From NCBI RefSeq assembly GCF_004324835.1, contig NW_021163434.1:1-64000 (forward strand): DNA of 64,000 nt, in the 5' to 3' direction. Below, one piece after another: positions 45,901 through 56,852 of the stretch. This DNA comes from Dendronephthya gigantea. Lineage: Eukaryota > Cnidaria > Anthozoa > Malacalcyonacea > Nephtheidae. The notes beneath the pieces were generated by a model. It was not told where the DNA came from, searched no databases, and saw only the letters and a program-made list of their open reading frames with translations. The position numbers and the translations under genes are program-made. Numbering within the stretch: the first letter of the stretch is position 1; the number at the start of each line of letters is the position of its first letter.

Positions 45901-48800
45901 TGGCTCTTTGACTGAGGTTGAGAGTTGATTAAATAGCCTTTCTCTCTTTACCTTTTTGGTGAAGTTTACCACGTCCACTAGCTTGACCCATGCATAGGAG
46001 CAACTCATGAAGTCTGTTATTTGTTTGTCTAGAAATGGGTCATTGCATTTATCGATTGTTCCAGGTAGGTTTACGACAAAACTAAATAATAGTACCAATT
46101 TTACCATTTCTTCGCTTGTGTATGTTTTACTATTGCCCGCTAATGGTTCTTACCAATCGTGGTTTTGAATTCGTTCCTCAACAATTTCAGCATCCGTCGA
46201 CAACAATTGTGAAAGGTGCTGGCATGGTTCTGAAGGCGATAATCGAGGTACGTTTTATTCATTCATTCATCCATTGAGAATTTTCTGCCTTTGACGAACG
46301 TCATTTATAACGCTCTGCATTTTTTTAGCCGTGATGAATGTACATATTAGTTCAGTTGATATTTAAGAGGTTTTAAAGGGTCTTAATTTTGAGAGGTATT
46401 ATACACACTTCAAATCAAGCCAGGAACAGATGACGGAAAAATGAGTGAACTATAGATCCTCCGGCAGGAATCGAACCTACGCTTTTGCGATGCCGGTGCA
46501 ATGCTCTTGTCACTGAGGACGTACAGTTGACTCATTTTTCCATCAACTGTTCCCTGCTTGAATTTGAAGTGCGTATAATACCACTCGAAATTAAGACCCT
46601 TTAAAACCTCAAGAATATTCCTGCATCGTGTGAAGTGCCTAAAATCATCTGTTGATATTTAGTTAGAACTTCACTTTAGGAAGCTGATGAAGAAACCGCG
46701 GCAAAAATACAAGTTCTGGCGCTTGCCGAGGGCGCTCTACCAAAACGCTTACGCATGGCCATGTTTACGCAAAGCACTGATAGACGTTCGCTATTGAACA
46801 GGTGCGAATTAGTGTGATAAATTAACAAATTGTTGCAGAGGTATAGCCTCTATTCCATCCGCAGGACCTGAGTTGTATTTTAGCAACATTCTCAGATTCA
46901 TCTTAAAACTTGTGATTTTATAATCCTCTATATACTAGCCATCTGTAAATAGTTCAATTGAGACTAACAAGCATACTCCATAAGTAATTTATAATCATTA
47001 TTGTTGGCATAGCATCATCCAACAGCAATGGCATTACTTGCGAGAATAATGTTCGTATTAAAGTAGTTATAGTTTTTAATGTCTAAAATATACAAGAAAG
47101 TTTAAATGCGAGATTTCCTGTTCATAATTTTTGGTTCATAAACAATTATGTAATAAATTTGAATACGATTTTCACAGCCTGCTGGTTTGCTCTATTACCT
47201 TGAAAGCCCTGACGAAGTAAGAAATCTTTGAAAACTTTTTTGCGAGGGCCATTATTTACATAAACCCATTGAGGTGATTCTGACTAACCAATCGTATTCA
47301 TGACTAAGTGATATCAACTGCTTTGGTAACTAAACTCCATCATTCATCCTTAAACTGTGCCAACTGCCCCACTGACGAAATAATTAAATGGTAATTCATT
47401 CAGAAGTGTAAAACCTTTTTGTAAAGAAACAATTTTGTTGGAAAGTTTTTATCTTTCCTTCAGCCACCAGAGACTGAAGAAGATCGTTTATCAATTCGTG
47501 ACAATGTAAAGCTTGCAGAAGTACGTTTTAAATCAACAATCGTGTTCCAAAATTTCATAATGCATGCTTGCATGTACGTATAAGCCTGTTATTTCACGTG
47601 CTATACTTGTGTCTTAGAGCTCTGGAAAAACGAGGGAACGTTGAGGAATCAACTTGAAGGATATCTCTCGCATTGGAGGACAAAAATAGGATTCAAATCC
47701 AGGAAAGATGTGAGAATTTAAATCCAGTTTTTTTATTACAAGTAAGTGTTCATATTAAAAAATGGGAAAATGTTCTAGTCGTTTGAAAGATGAAAAAGCA
47801 ATGATATTTAAGCGGATCTTTTTTACAGATTCAGTCAAGATCTGACAGCGTACAACCTGATTTGGAATTACAAGGTGAGTCTCGAAGTTAAGGTTAGTTT
47901 CCGTTGAAAATATAGGAAATGGAAATGTAATGGAGGATTTCCTGTCGCTATGAGTATAACAAGACAAATTCAATAGTCCTGACCTCTTTCTCTAAACTGT
48001 TCTCGTAAAAGAGTATGAAACAATTTCTTATGTTTTCAATGTGACAGACGCGAGAGGAACTTCTGGGGCACTCGAATCTGATTTGCACGCATTTGCAATG
48101 GAAAAAGATCTGAGTGGAAACTACGTTGTCTTTTGGAATCACCTTTAGTTTGAAGTCCTGTATGAATGTTTAGCTGATGAACTGAAATAGGTTAGTGATA
48201 AGCCTAACTGCTCTAGCTTTTTAACAGTTCTTCATAAAGCGTCCCCCCCTTATTCCTCGATAGGAATCAAACTCAGTAACGTATCTCTGCTATCAGGTGA
48301 CTATTATTTGAGAGTCTTGTTGGAACAAAACGACGAGGAGACGCCGATAACAAATGTGTGAGTCCACGACATTTATCTATCAGGGTTTGCAAATATTCAA
48401 ACTACTTTCCATGTGCTTTTCTGTCTGGCTTCCCCCTATTCTCTATATTGCTGCACAGTTCACGCAATGTTATTTGTCCTGCAGAATGTAGTAGAGAAGT
48501 ATAGAATCATGGATGAAACCATTCAAGATTCGATCGACTTTTCTATTTTGTTTTCAGGCTCGAGTTGTCTAACGATCTGTATCACTGATTCCTATTGACA
48601 ACTAAACCAACTATGAAAGCAATGTGCCTTCAGGTGAGGATGTCGTTTAGCGCGAATGTAGCCATGTGTAGCCTTCGAAGAATGAATTAAACAAATTGGA
48701 ATATTTCATTCACAGGCGATGACTAAAGTTTATGGAAAATATCACGAAGAGATTGGAGCTTTTAATGACACCAAGCTAAGGATCATCTGTTATTGATCCA
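42959..48800 (+). pseudogene. DNAJC13: DNAJC13 (RME-8) partial gene
   Basis: Exon readings follow human DNAJC13 order: [266 protein letters not shown]; and a last exon at about 48,720. RME-8 is an endosomal J-protein working with Hsc70 and retromer. The extreme N-terminus, an exon between MFTQ and PAGLL, and everything from mid-protein on (including the J domain) are absent. At least six in-frame stops (for example after SLAG, SSEKF and WNHL) make it a pseudogene. Most splice sites remain. Confidence 0.9.
46366..46617. mobile_element. Foldback element with a tRNA-like loop
   Basis: Left arm GAGGTTTTAAAGGGTCTTAA... to AAAAATGAGT is the inverted copy of the right arm ACTCATTTTTCC... to TTAAGACCCTTTAAAACCTC. 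The loop between them, read on the minus strand, is tRNA-like: an anticodon-arm TTGCACCGGCATCGCAA and a T-arm GTAGGTTCGATTCCTGC whose five stem pairs all form. It lies in an intron of the DNAJC13 fragment. The partial copy at 2360-2525 shares core and one arm. Confidence 0.85.
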
Positions 48801-48852
48801 GTGTTACTGCAGGAGCCTGAACTAAACTAACTTTATTCATACTGTTTCGTAT
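48783..48852. repeat. Inverted repeat left of the CHEK2 piece
   Basis: ATTGATCCAGTGTTACTGCA...GAACTAAACTAACTTTATTC matches 49,795-49,870 in reverse complement. It starts just where the DNAJC13 similarity ends. Confidence 0.8.
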
Positions 48853-48857
48853 TTTTA

Positions 48858-50090
48858 GCATTTACATGAAAATGGCATCACTAACAGGGATTGGAAGGTA
48901 AGCACGCCCTAATTTATTTATCACTACTTCTTTATATCCTAAACTTTAACGACCATAATTTAACTTTTTCTTCTCTAGCCAGAAAATGTTTTATTGTGTT
49001 CCTCGTAGACGAAACGCTTAAAAGGTGTCGGTGTGTATTGAACTTGTGTTAAATTGCCCTTTAAATTGTATTTGAAGAAACCATTCGATGTGACCATTGC
49101 CAGCAAATCCTGGAAGTCACTATAACTCAATTCCGAGTTTGTCCGTGATTTCGTTTTACGAAAGCAGAGCGCATTCTGCAAACGTTTTAGGTTCAGTTAT
49201 TTCATTGTTACAGTTCTCAATGATAACAATTAATTTTTTATCAGAATTCCTATATGGAAACAATCTGTGGTACACCAAGTTACCTCGCTACCAAAATGTT
49301 AATCCCGTAGCCTGAAGAACGATCCTACAAGAAATCGTGTGTTATATGTTTGGTATGCCATATACTTCAGTTTACTCAAATTCACGTAGTGAACACGATT
49401 TGTAATGAAGCTGGAGGTAGCTTAACCTCATTTCAAAATTGGAGTACGTCAATGAAAAGTTAACGTCTTTAGACTTTCCGGATCTTCTTTATTTCAAAGC
49501 AGGCAAATAACCCATTGGAGAAACAAGTCAAAGAAGGGTCGTATAAATTCCGAACAACCTCTGGAAGAATGTTAGCAGTGAAGCTAAGGATCTTATAACA
49601 AAACTGCTTACTGTTGGTCACAGAAAATGCATCACGGTTTCAGAAGCTCTGGAACATCCTTGGATGAAGGTGATGATGAAATTACTAACCGCCTTATAAC
49701 ACCCGCATCTAAGATTTTCAAAATCGGCTGACCTTTTCGTCTGAAGTCCCAGCTTTCGAATTGTTAGAATTAGTTTGGTTGAAGTTTAGAACTGATACAG
49801 CTATCCAGCATAAATAAAGTCAGTTTAGTTCAGGTTTCCTCCTGTAGTAACACTGGATCAATACGGGATGACCCCTACTGGACCTCCATGAAGGACAATT
49901 TAGAACTGATAGAACTATACGGTATAAATAAAATTAGTTCAGTTAGGAGAGAAAGCTTTAAAAGTGTTAGATTGATCCACGATTTAACAAGTTTTTGTCT
50001 TTGTAGGATAAAGAAATGATAGAAAAAGCAGAAAAAATGATAAAACCGACCGTGGATGGAAGATCAATGTCTCCGCCCTTATAAAAGGTA
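48858..50090 (+). pseudogene. CHEK2: CHEK2 (CHK2 kinase) 3' part
   Basis: Exon readings: HLHENGITNRDWK (48,860-48,898), PENVLLCSS (about 48,980), METICGTPSYLATKMLIP (about 49,230), then EAKDLITKLLTVGHRK and EALEHPWMK (to about 49,670), and DKEMIEKAEKMIKPTVDG (about 49,998-50,085). These match the catalytic loop, activation segment and C-lobe end of CHK2, the DNA-damage checkpoint kinase. The catalytic HRDLK is changed to NRDWK, a stop follows CSS, and no clean DFG exon is found. The FHA domain and N-lobe are absent. The fragment is certainly inactive as a kinase. It directly follows the DNAJC13 piece on the same strand. Confidence 0.85.
49795..49870. repeat. Inverted repeat inside/right of the CHEK2 piece
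   Basis: ATAAATAAAGTCAGTTTAGT...AGTAACACTGGATCAAT, the inverted partner of 48,783-48,852. A further direct partial copy follows at about 49,890-49,945 (TTTAGAACTGATAGAAC). Confidence 0.75.
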
Positions 50091-50216
50091 TGTTGAAAAC
50101 TACGATACTGTCCCGTTCTTCCGTCCAATGACCCTTATTTCAACTCGCAATTGCAATGAAACATTACATGTTGCAAGTTACATCGAAATTTAACCAGCTT
50201 TCCGAAACAATCTCAA

Positions 50217-50418
50217 GGCGCTGTTACACTACGCAACTTTCCTTGCAAATTGCAAAACCATTCTACTCCTGAGGCATCTAAAGTTGTCAAATACGAACAT
50301 CTATTACGATCTGCTAACGTTTCCTTAGTATTTCGAACACTCTTTACAAATTAACATCCTTCGGAGTTATAATTGCATTGCAAGTTGTAAGGAAAATTGC
50401 ATATTGTATAGTAGCGCC
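50217..50418. mobile_element. 202-bp MITE
   Basis: Ends GGCGCTGTTACACTACGCAA and, inverted, GGCGCTACTATACAATATGC, with inner TTGCAA/TTGCAT words. No coding capacity. Confidence 0.75.
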
Positions 50419-50650
50419 TTCAGTAAAGTTGAAAACTCACCGTGCAATGAAACATTGCATGTCGGCAAGTTAAAAGGCAGAAAATAACTGTCACCGTACA
50501 TGGTGAAGACTGGCCGACGGTCACGTTCAGCAGACGAGGCTCTGCGAGCAAATAAAATACTCAGTGGCGTAGCCAGCACGACATTTAGCAGCATGACTGA
50601 AAATGCTTCATGTAAGATCACATCACTAGTTATTCCGATAAATAAAAGAA

Positions 50651-51570
50651 CAGGGGCCGGTTGTTCGAAAGGTGGATAAGTCGCTATCCAACGGATAACT
50701 CACTATCCAACGGATAAGTTTTATCCAGCGTGTGATTTGGGTTGCACGAAGCTTGTATAACTTTATCCAGAGGAAAAAATCGCTATCTACCGGATAAATT
50801 TATCCAAGGTCCGGAGGTGGTTTAAATCCACTATCCAGTGGATAAATTCAAAGATACAAGGTAACACTGTAAACATTTATAAAATAGGACAAAAATGCAA
50901 TATTCCTCTTACTGTGTTTCAACAAACTAATACACATCATGATGTATTCACTATATATTAAAAATGTTTCGAAGTGCAATTTGTCGCAGCAGCGTTTCAC
51001 GTTGCCTACACATTCCGTTCGACCGGCGATTTTTTGGACATCCTCGCATTTAAACAGGTGGTAAATTTACTATACGCTTCTAATCAGTTTATAAACGCGA
51101 ATATGCAAAGAAAGATTCAACCTATTCCAAGGAAACTTGCTAATATCTAAGTAATTTCATTCACGAACATTAAAATAGTGTTTCTAAATTTGCTATTGGA
51201 CCGAAAGGCAAAGCGTTGCAAGGTCAAGGAATAAAATTGCAATGTGTTTAATTAATAAAATCACTATGATGTGAAGTGCAAAGTTCGAGCAAATCACTTG
51301 TTCAAGCCTTTCCATTCAGTAACTATACTCGAGAATTCGTAATGATTATGAATTCAATGTTGTAAATGCTTAGCAACAGCTGACGTTGTGGTACGAAATT
51401 TCAGAATAATACTGTTTCTTCTGGTAAATTTAACTATCTATTGGGTAGCTATCCACTTCACTATCCACGCTTCCTGCAACGCGTTTTATAATGGATAACT
51501 ATCCAGATTTATCCGTTGGATAGGACTTATCCGTTGGATAAGTTATCCATCTTTCGAACAACCGGCCCCA
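50651..51570. mobile_element. 0.92-kb MITE with GGATAA subrepeats
   Basis: Ends GGGGCCGGTTGTTCGAAAGG and, inverted, GGGGCCGGTTGTTCGAAAGA. Both ends carry tandem ATCCAACGGATAA. The interior is AT-rich and non-coding. The family is common in cnidarian and sponge DNA as I recall it. No clear target duplication. Confidence 0.88.
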
Positions 51571-51938
51571 GTTCCATACCTATACTTTTGTACGTGTGAA
51601 ACTTTTCGCTTGATTTCTTTAATTGTGAGAATCCGACCGTGCAGCAAACATTGAAATAAAGCGATAACACTAAACTTGATTGTGATAGCCCTGAGTATAT
51701 ACCGCTATAATAGCTTTGTTCCTCATAATGATATGCTGGATTCCTCGTCCAGGTATAACTTCTAAAACACGCCTTATTTTACTTGTATTCCAATGCACCT
51801 AAGTTAGTAAAAAACCTGACAAACCCGCTGGTAGGGTGTAAAGAATTATTTCTAAATCAAAAACTCGCTCTTACATAAGCCACTTATTGAAAAATTTCGC
51901 TATATATTTCAGTCAGATGGATCTCTCAGTCATTTCTC

Positions 51939-52032
51939 ATTCCTTAGTGAACAAATAGTATTTCAGTGAATTGCTAGAACATACCTGAAAAACAGCTATA
52001 AACTTCAATTCTCAAAGATATGTTGCGTACCA
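51939..52032 (+). repeat. ~95-bp direct repeat, copy 1
   Basis: ATTCCTTAGTGAACAAATAG...TTGCGTACCA. The second copy is at 53,025-53,119. Confidence 0.9.
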
Positions 52033-53024
52033 TGTCTTTGGATGAATGCGGATGTAAAGCGCGGTTACAGTTGGTGATAGGACATTTCCACCAGCGAGTC
52101 TCTAATGAAATGAATAATTTGTTAAACAATTAATCTTAATCACACATTAAAAGTTATATATGACCGCATGGAAATGATGTGATGCATATAACGTGACAGG
52201 GTAATCTGTAGAAGCCTTGCTTATTAATCCAGCTAACCCTGACTAGTCCATTTATTTTGTAATGATCGAATTTTGCCCGTCGGAACTACAGGACACAGAA
52301 TAGGTCTTCACCCACTAATTATAATCACGACGACTTTGAGTGAAATCGCTCCGACAAACATCTTTCTTGCCGAATGCATTTGGTCCTGGTTATTTTTCCG
52401 TGCAGACCAGGAAGCTGCCTCATTTAAGCGACCATGTCCTGTCGACTTATCCGCATTCCCAACACTTGTTGCTATTATCTGGGATGTTATGTGTCTTCAG
52501 TACGTGGGCCAATAATTAGTATCAATTATCTTCTGGCACCAAAACACCATCGAACAATCATCAACAAAAATGAAATGAAATGCATATAATTTGCCATACA
52601 CGGCTCCTCCAGAATTGAAACCAGTCGAGGTACAGCGTTATTTCCATTGATTTTGTGAAATCTTTACTTGGGGGTTAACATCGAATTTTATCACATTCCC
52701 ATATAGGGGAATTAATGAATAAAAAAATGTCCAATAGTCCTAATATGACATAATAATAAACTGAACATATACCATGTAGCCTGCAATATTTACCTTGCTT
52801 GGTATGTCAGTCCATCAAATCCATGTATGGCACAGCGATGGATGGAGGTGTAGTCAGTGATAAGAGAAAGGTAATAATTGTTAGCAACTCCTGGGTTGCC
52901 ATACTTTATTTGATCTAAAATTGAAACACAAGGAACAAGTAAATTATTATATTATTGTCCAGGGTTGTGAGGCTATCAGCACTGTGATATCCCAGGTTCA
53001 TGCGTACCGCTACCATGGGACAAC
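52033..53024. other. Unassigned ~1 kb between direct repeats
   Basis: No persuasive coding. A Cys-containing frame at 52,273-52,515 (LSEIAPTNIFLAECIW) is not recognised. Confidence 0.35.
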
Positions 53025-53119
53025 ATTCCTTAGCGAACAAATAGTATTTCAGTGAATTGCCAGAACATACCTGAAGAACTGCCATAAACTTCAATACTCA
53101 AAGATATTTTGCCGTACCA
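53025..53119 (+). repeat. ~95-bp direct repeat, copy 2
   Basis: ATTCCTTAGCGAACAAATAG...TTTGCCGTACCA; about 90 percent like copy 1 by eye. Confidence 0.9.
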
Positions 53120-54417
53120 ATTCGACTCTATATGCCATAGAATCTACAATTGAGATTACAAGAACATAACTATCACACAATTGAAACTATAATTGTATAT
53201 GAATCACAAGGGCCTATACAGTATAGTAACAGCATGTATTTTGACTTCTATAACACAAGAATATACAGAACAAAATGCAGGTTGTTTTCTTTCATATTCA
53301 CATAATACCCCCAACCCCTGACAGTTACATATATTGGTAAATGCAATTACATAATAGGAAAGGGAGAAAAAAAATCTATTTTTATAACACCAGTGAAATA
53401 TTGTGTACGCATAATACTTAGCGCTATGACCCATGCTGTCATGCTTCCATCACCAGATATCATGAAATCATCTTGGTTTTTAATGTTGAAATTAATCCGT
53501 TTAATTTAAAAAGCACAAAAATACCACCAAAATATAGCTCGAAAATTTCTAATCAAGAAATTAATCAATATTGCTGTTAACCTGACACTGCAGTGCAGCT
53601 CTAAAAATCATATCAAATTACACAGGATTACAAAATGGAAATATAACTCGCCTTTGGAATTTCGTTATTTCTTCGTTATTTTTATCCTGTCGTCTTTTAA
53701 CCGTTACATATAAACTGTAAAGGCATTAGTTATCTTTTCTGATAGGATTTAAGTCAGGATGGGCAGAAAAACTCGAAAAATATAGATTTTTTATTTGTTA
53801 TTGTGTATAGCGAGGCGTTGCTCAGCCGCATGCACAAGTGGTTGTCGCGTGAGGTTAGAGGTGTCAAAAACGTAATGTTGCCTACCCCGTGGGGGTAAAA
53901 TAAGCCCAGAAATCGATTTCTGGGTAAAATTGTCCCTAGAGGTCATAATTGTCAAATTTTCGCTAATATGGTGATAATTATATGCACATTTTCGGGTTTC
54001 CGTTTGTAAACACATTTGTTGGAAATCACTACAAATCGCCAAAGCAACTGTATTTCGAGTAAAATATATGAAAATATTGATCCCAATGTAAGCTACAAAT
54101 ATTTGGAGGTTTTAGGCGAGATTTTTGGAAGGCTTTGCGTATTTTTGCTTCTCTAACATTCAATTTAAAAAGTACAAGTTCTGCAATAAATATCTTGGCT
54201 TATAGGAAAGCTTTTGAAATGAACTAAAGTTATACAAATAGGTAAATGTTTTTTTTAAGATAATACAATTTCTGTTGAATTGATAAAACACTTCCAGATA
54301 AAACCGAAATTATCTGTGTGCGCCGTTTACGACCGGACAGCAATGAGTTTAGTGGTCTCATATTTATTAAAATGGGTGAATTATTCGCAGAGTAATCACA
54401 AGTTTAAATGAGCTTAC

Positions 54418-54913
54418 CACTTTGAAATATCCTCTGATCGGACGTCTAACTGAGAGGATCCCTTAAACATCGAGAATACTTCATTAACAAGTGCCGCATT
54501 CTGTCCTGTTTGAGAAGGTACAAGAACTTCATCTTGGGTATTGGTTACTCTTTGCTCCGTTGGAAGTTCCATTCTGTTGTATGAGGACAACACTTGTAGT
54601 TGGTGTGATGAAAGGATGCAGATTGTCCGTTGGATGTTGTGCTTTGTATTTGAGACGGACCACATTAGATATCAGCGCGAAATTGACACATTCATGGGAT
54701 TCGAACCCATGAACTCCTAAAAAGGAGTATCCGCAAAATGTGTTCTTTGTGTGGCCAGGAAAAAGAGAGAGCTACAGGGCTTCTCCCAAACCGACTGGCA
54801 GACAATACGAAACGTAGAGGACAAGACAGTACAACACAACACAAAACACACAACCGACGACACAACATCCAACAACCCACAACCCACTAACTCTGTAGCT
54901 GAAACGACAAAAA
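54418..54913 (-). CDS. Unrecognised minus-strand exon-like frame inside the 3.5-kb element
   Basis: From an acceptor (TCGTTTCAG, minus strand, about 54,900) to a donor (GTAAGCTC, about 54,415). The last 83 codons are open and polar: MELPTEQRVTNTQDEVLVPS, then QNAALVNEVFSMFKGSSQ. The family is not recognised. The upstream part is low-complexity TTGTG-rich sequence and may be untranslated. A B-box-like palindrome CATGGGTTCGAATCCCATG lies at about 54,693-54,711. Confidence 0.35.
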
Positions 54914-55237
54914 ATATGGTGAGTTGTTCCTAGAAAATGAAGCATCACAATTAGCATGAAGGCAATTGCTGGCTGGGTTTAACTGACGGCATGGATATGG
55001 GGTGGCTTCTTAGGGTTGGATACCGAAACTAAACTACGATCGTCTTTGTCTGAAAAACACAAAAAAAAATTATTAGTAGCTCCCTAGAAAACGAAAAGCA
55101 AAACACAGTTAGACAAGCAGTGAGCCGTGTTTCCAGATACGGGGACAGAGAAGCTAACAGCGGGGCACGGGGTCTACTTCTATTTAAAAAATTAATTATA
55201 CATACCTTGATCCTACCTAAAGAAAGAACTCACTTAC

Positions 55238-55405
55238 CTGAGAAAAACGGTCGCAGACGGCTCTGTTTTATAGCCTGTAGGCTCTTGCATAATTCAGCAA
55301 AATTAAGACAACTTGATTGGTTATTTCTGTACACAGGTCAATTTGTCATTGGTCAATTTTTGTACTCCACGATTGGTTCAATAAAAACCAATCAGATTGG
55401 TTAAT
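55238..55405 (-). promoter_or_regulatory. CCAAT-box cluster with TATA box, minus strand
   Basis: Five CCAAT/ATTGG boxes lie within about 90 bp (55,314-55,400), upstream in the minus direction of CTATAAAAC at 55,266-55,274. A strong donor-like CAGGTAAGTGAG follows only about 36 bp after the TATA box, leaving almost no room for a first exon, so either the donor is by chance or initiation lies elsewhere. Confidence 0.4.
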
Positions 55406-56852
55406 CTATATTCAAAATTTGATACCGTTTCTTTGATATTTGCAAGGTGATTGCACAACAAATGTTCGATTTCACACGTTTTGGAGCATATTCCAAGCCA
55501 ATGTATCACAGTATGAGTGTATTTGTTCGATTATTTCTCTCATGAAGTTCACAAGAAATTACAGTTCAATCATTATTAAAAGGCTTTATTCCCCTACCAG
55601 CTTTAGAACCCCATCGAACAGGAAAGTCGGAATTTAAAAGGCAAGTAAATCTTTCAAACTGTTGTAGCACTTGAATTCTGTGGTACATTTAACTACTGAA
55701 CCTTTCAGAATATTGTAGAATTGGGCATGGCATGGAATAATAGTAAATATAGCAAACTGACAAATTCGCAAATGTAGTAAATTTCAAGGCTAAATATTGC
55801 AAATTCCAGTGGAAATACGGCGTTTTACCGCCATGCATACATAGCTATTCACAGCTACGATATTCACGTGTTGTATATATTCAATATTACACATCAAAGC
55901 GGCCTAATTCTTTGGATATTGCCCAAATGCAAACGAAAACCGGTTGCAGTGGTTTAGCTCACATATTCAGGATTATTTTGATATCTTTAGCGTCAAAATC
56001 AAGCCTTTAGAAGATTTTTGCCCATTTTTTATATAAACATACCTGATGATATGAATTATCGCATCACCGGAAAAATATTTCACAATAATAAAAATTTCGG
56101 GCCAAAAGCCGAAAATCTGACCTAGGTCCGATTCGAGCTTGCCTTAAGCACGTGATTAGCAATGATTATCGCTTAGAACTTATAAAATGCTCTTTCTTTG
56201 ATTATTTTGCACATACTACACCAAGAATTACTCAGAATTAAAACAGAATGATAACATGTCAAATTCTAGACATTTTGAAGACAACAGAGACCAAAAAAGC
56301 GAAAAAATATGGAATTTCCAAAATATATCTTGCAATGGGTGAGTAATTTCTGATAACAAAGCAAGCTATTATTTTAATTCTTGTTTTCACGTATAATACA
56401 AATGCAGGTTATAACTATATGCTGGTTGGAATATACTATTCAAAGAATCGTTTTAACCGCTATCGTTTACTGGTATTCCGGGGTCTTTAGCCCAAATACT
56501 TGCTGAGATATTTAATGTTTTTCTTCTGTGCGACAATATTGTCAGGAGTAATAGCCTAATAGGGACCAGACGGGAATTAGATATTGTATTAATAATGTAG
56601 GAAAAAAATATTCCCTGTGATATATCTTCATAGGAAAAAGTATCAAAACGGATTATTTTCAACATTAAAAAACCAAGATTATCTGATGATATCTGGTGAT
56701 GGCAGGCATGACAGCATGGTTCTTAGTGCCAACTACTTCGCAGGGCCACGTGTTATGCCTACACCATATTTTGCTGTACAGTTCCATCATTCATTTTACA
56801 CTGATGTTATATAAATTTTTTTTTATTCTCCCTTTCCTATTATGTAATTGCA

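Larger units (their letters stand above)
53342..56852. mobile_element. 3.5-kb element with ~170-215-bp terminal inverted repeats
   Basis: The left end TGCAATTACATAATAGGAAA is the exact inverse of the right end TTTCCTATTATGTAATTGCA. The similarity extends inward to about 53,510 and 56,640 (ATCACCAGATATCAT, CTTGGTTTTTAATGTTGAAA); the left arm lacks about 70 bp. Inside are a minus-strand exon-like frame and a promoter-like cluster. No transposase is recognised. The right end abuts TSC2 copy 2 directly. No matching target duplication is seen, as expected if one flank was later rearranged. Confidence 0.75.

Noticed and set aside
36082-50090. An expressed fusion gene TSC2-DNAJC13-CHEK2
   Set aside because: Multiple in-frame stops, a lost donor and a changed kinase catalytic loop make a functional fusion protein very unlikely.
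53791-54042. 83-codon minus-strand frame as a gene of the 3.5-kb element
   Set aside because: No motif, no clear acceptor linking it to the upstream exon-like frame; could be untranslated sequence.
54692-54957. Cysteine-rich membrane-like small protein (VVGCCVVGCVFCVVLYC)
   Set aside because: Low-complexity TTGTG-rich sequence read in a favourable frame; no other support.
55238-55274. First exon defined by the TATA box and the GTAAGT donor
   Set aside because: Only about 36 bp separates them, too little for a normal TATA-to-start distance plus an exon; kept only as a promoter-like cluster.
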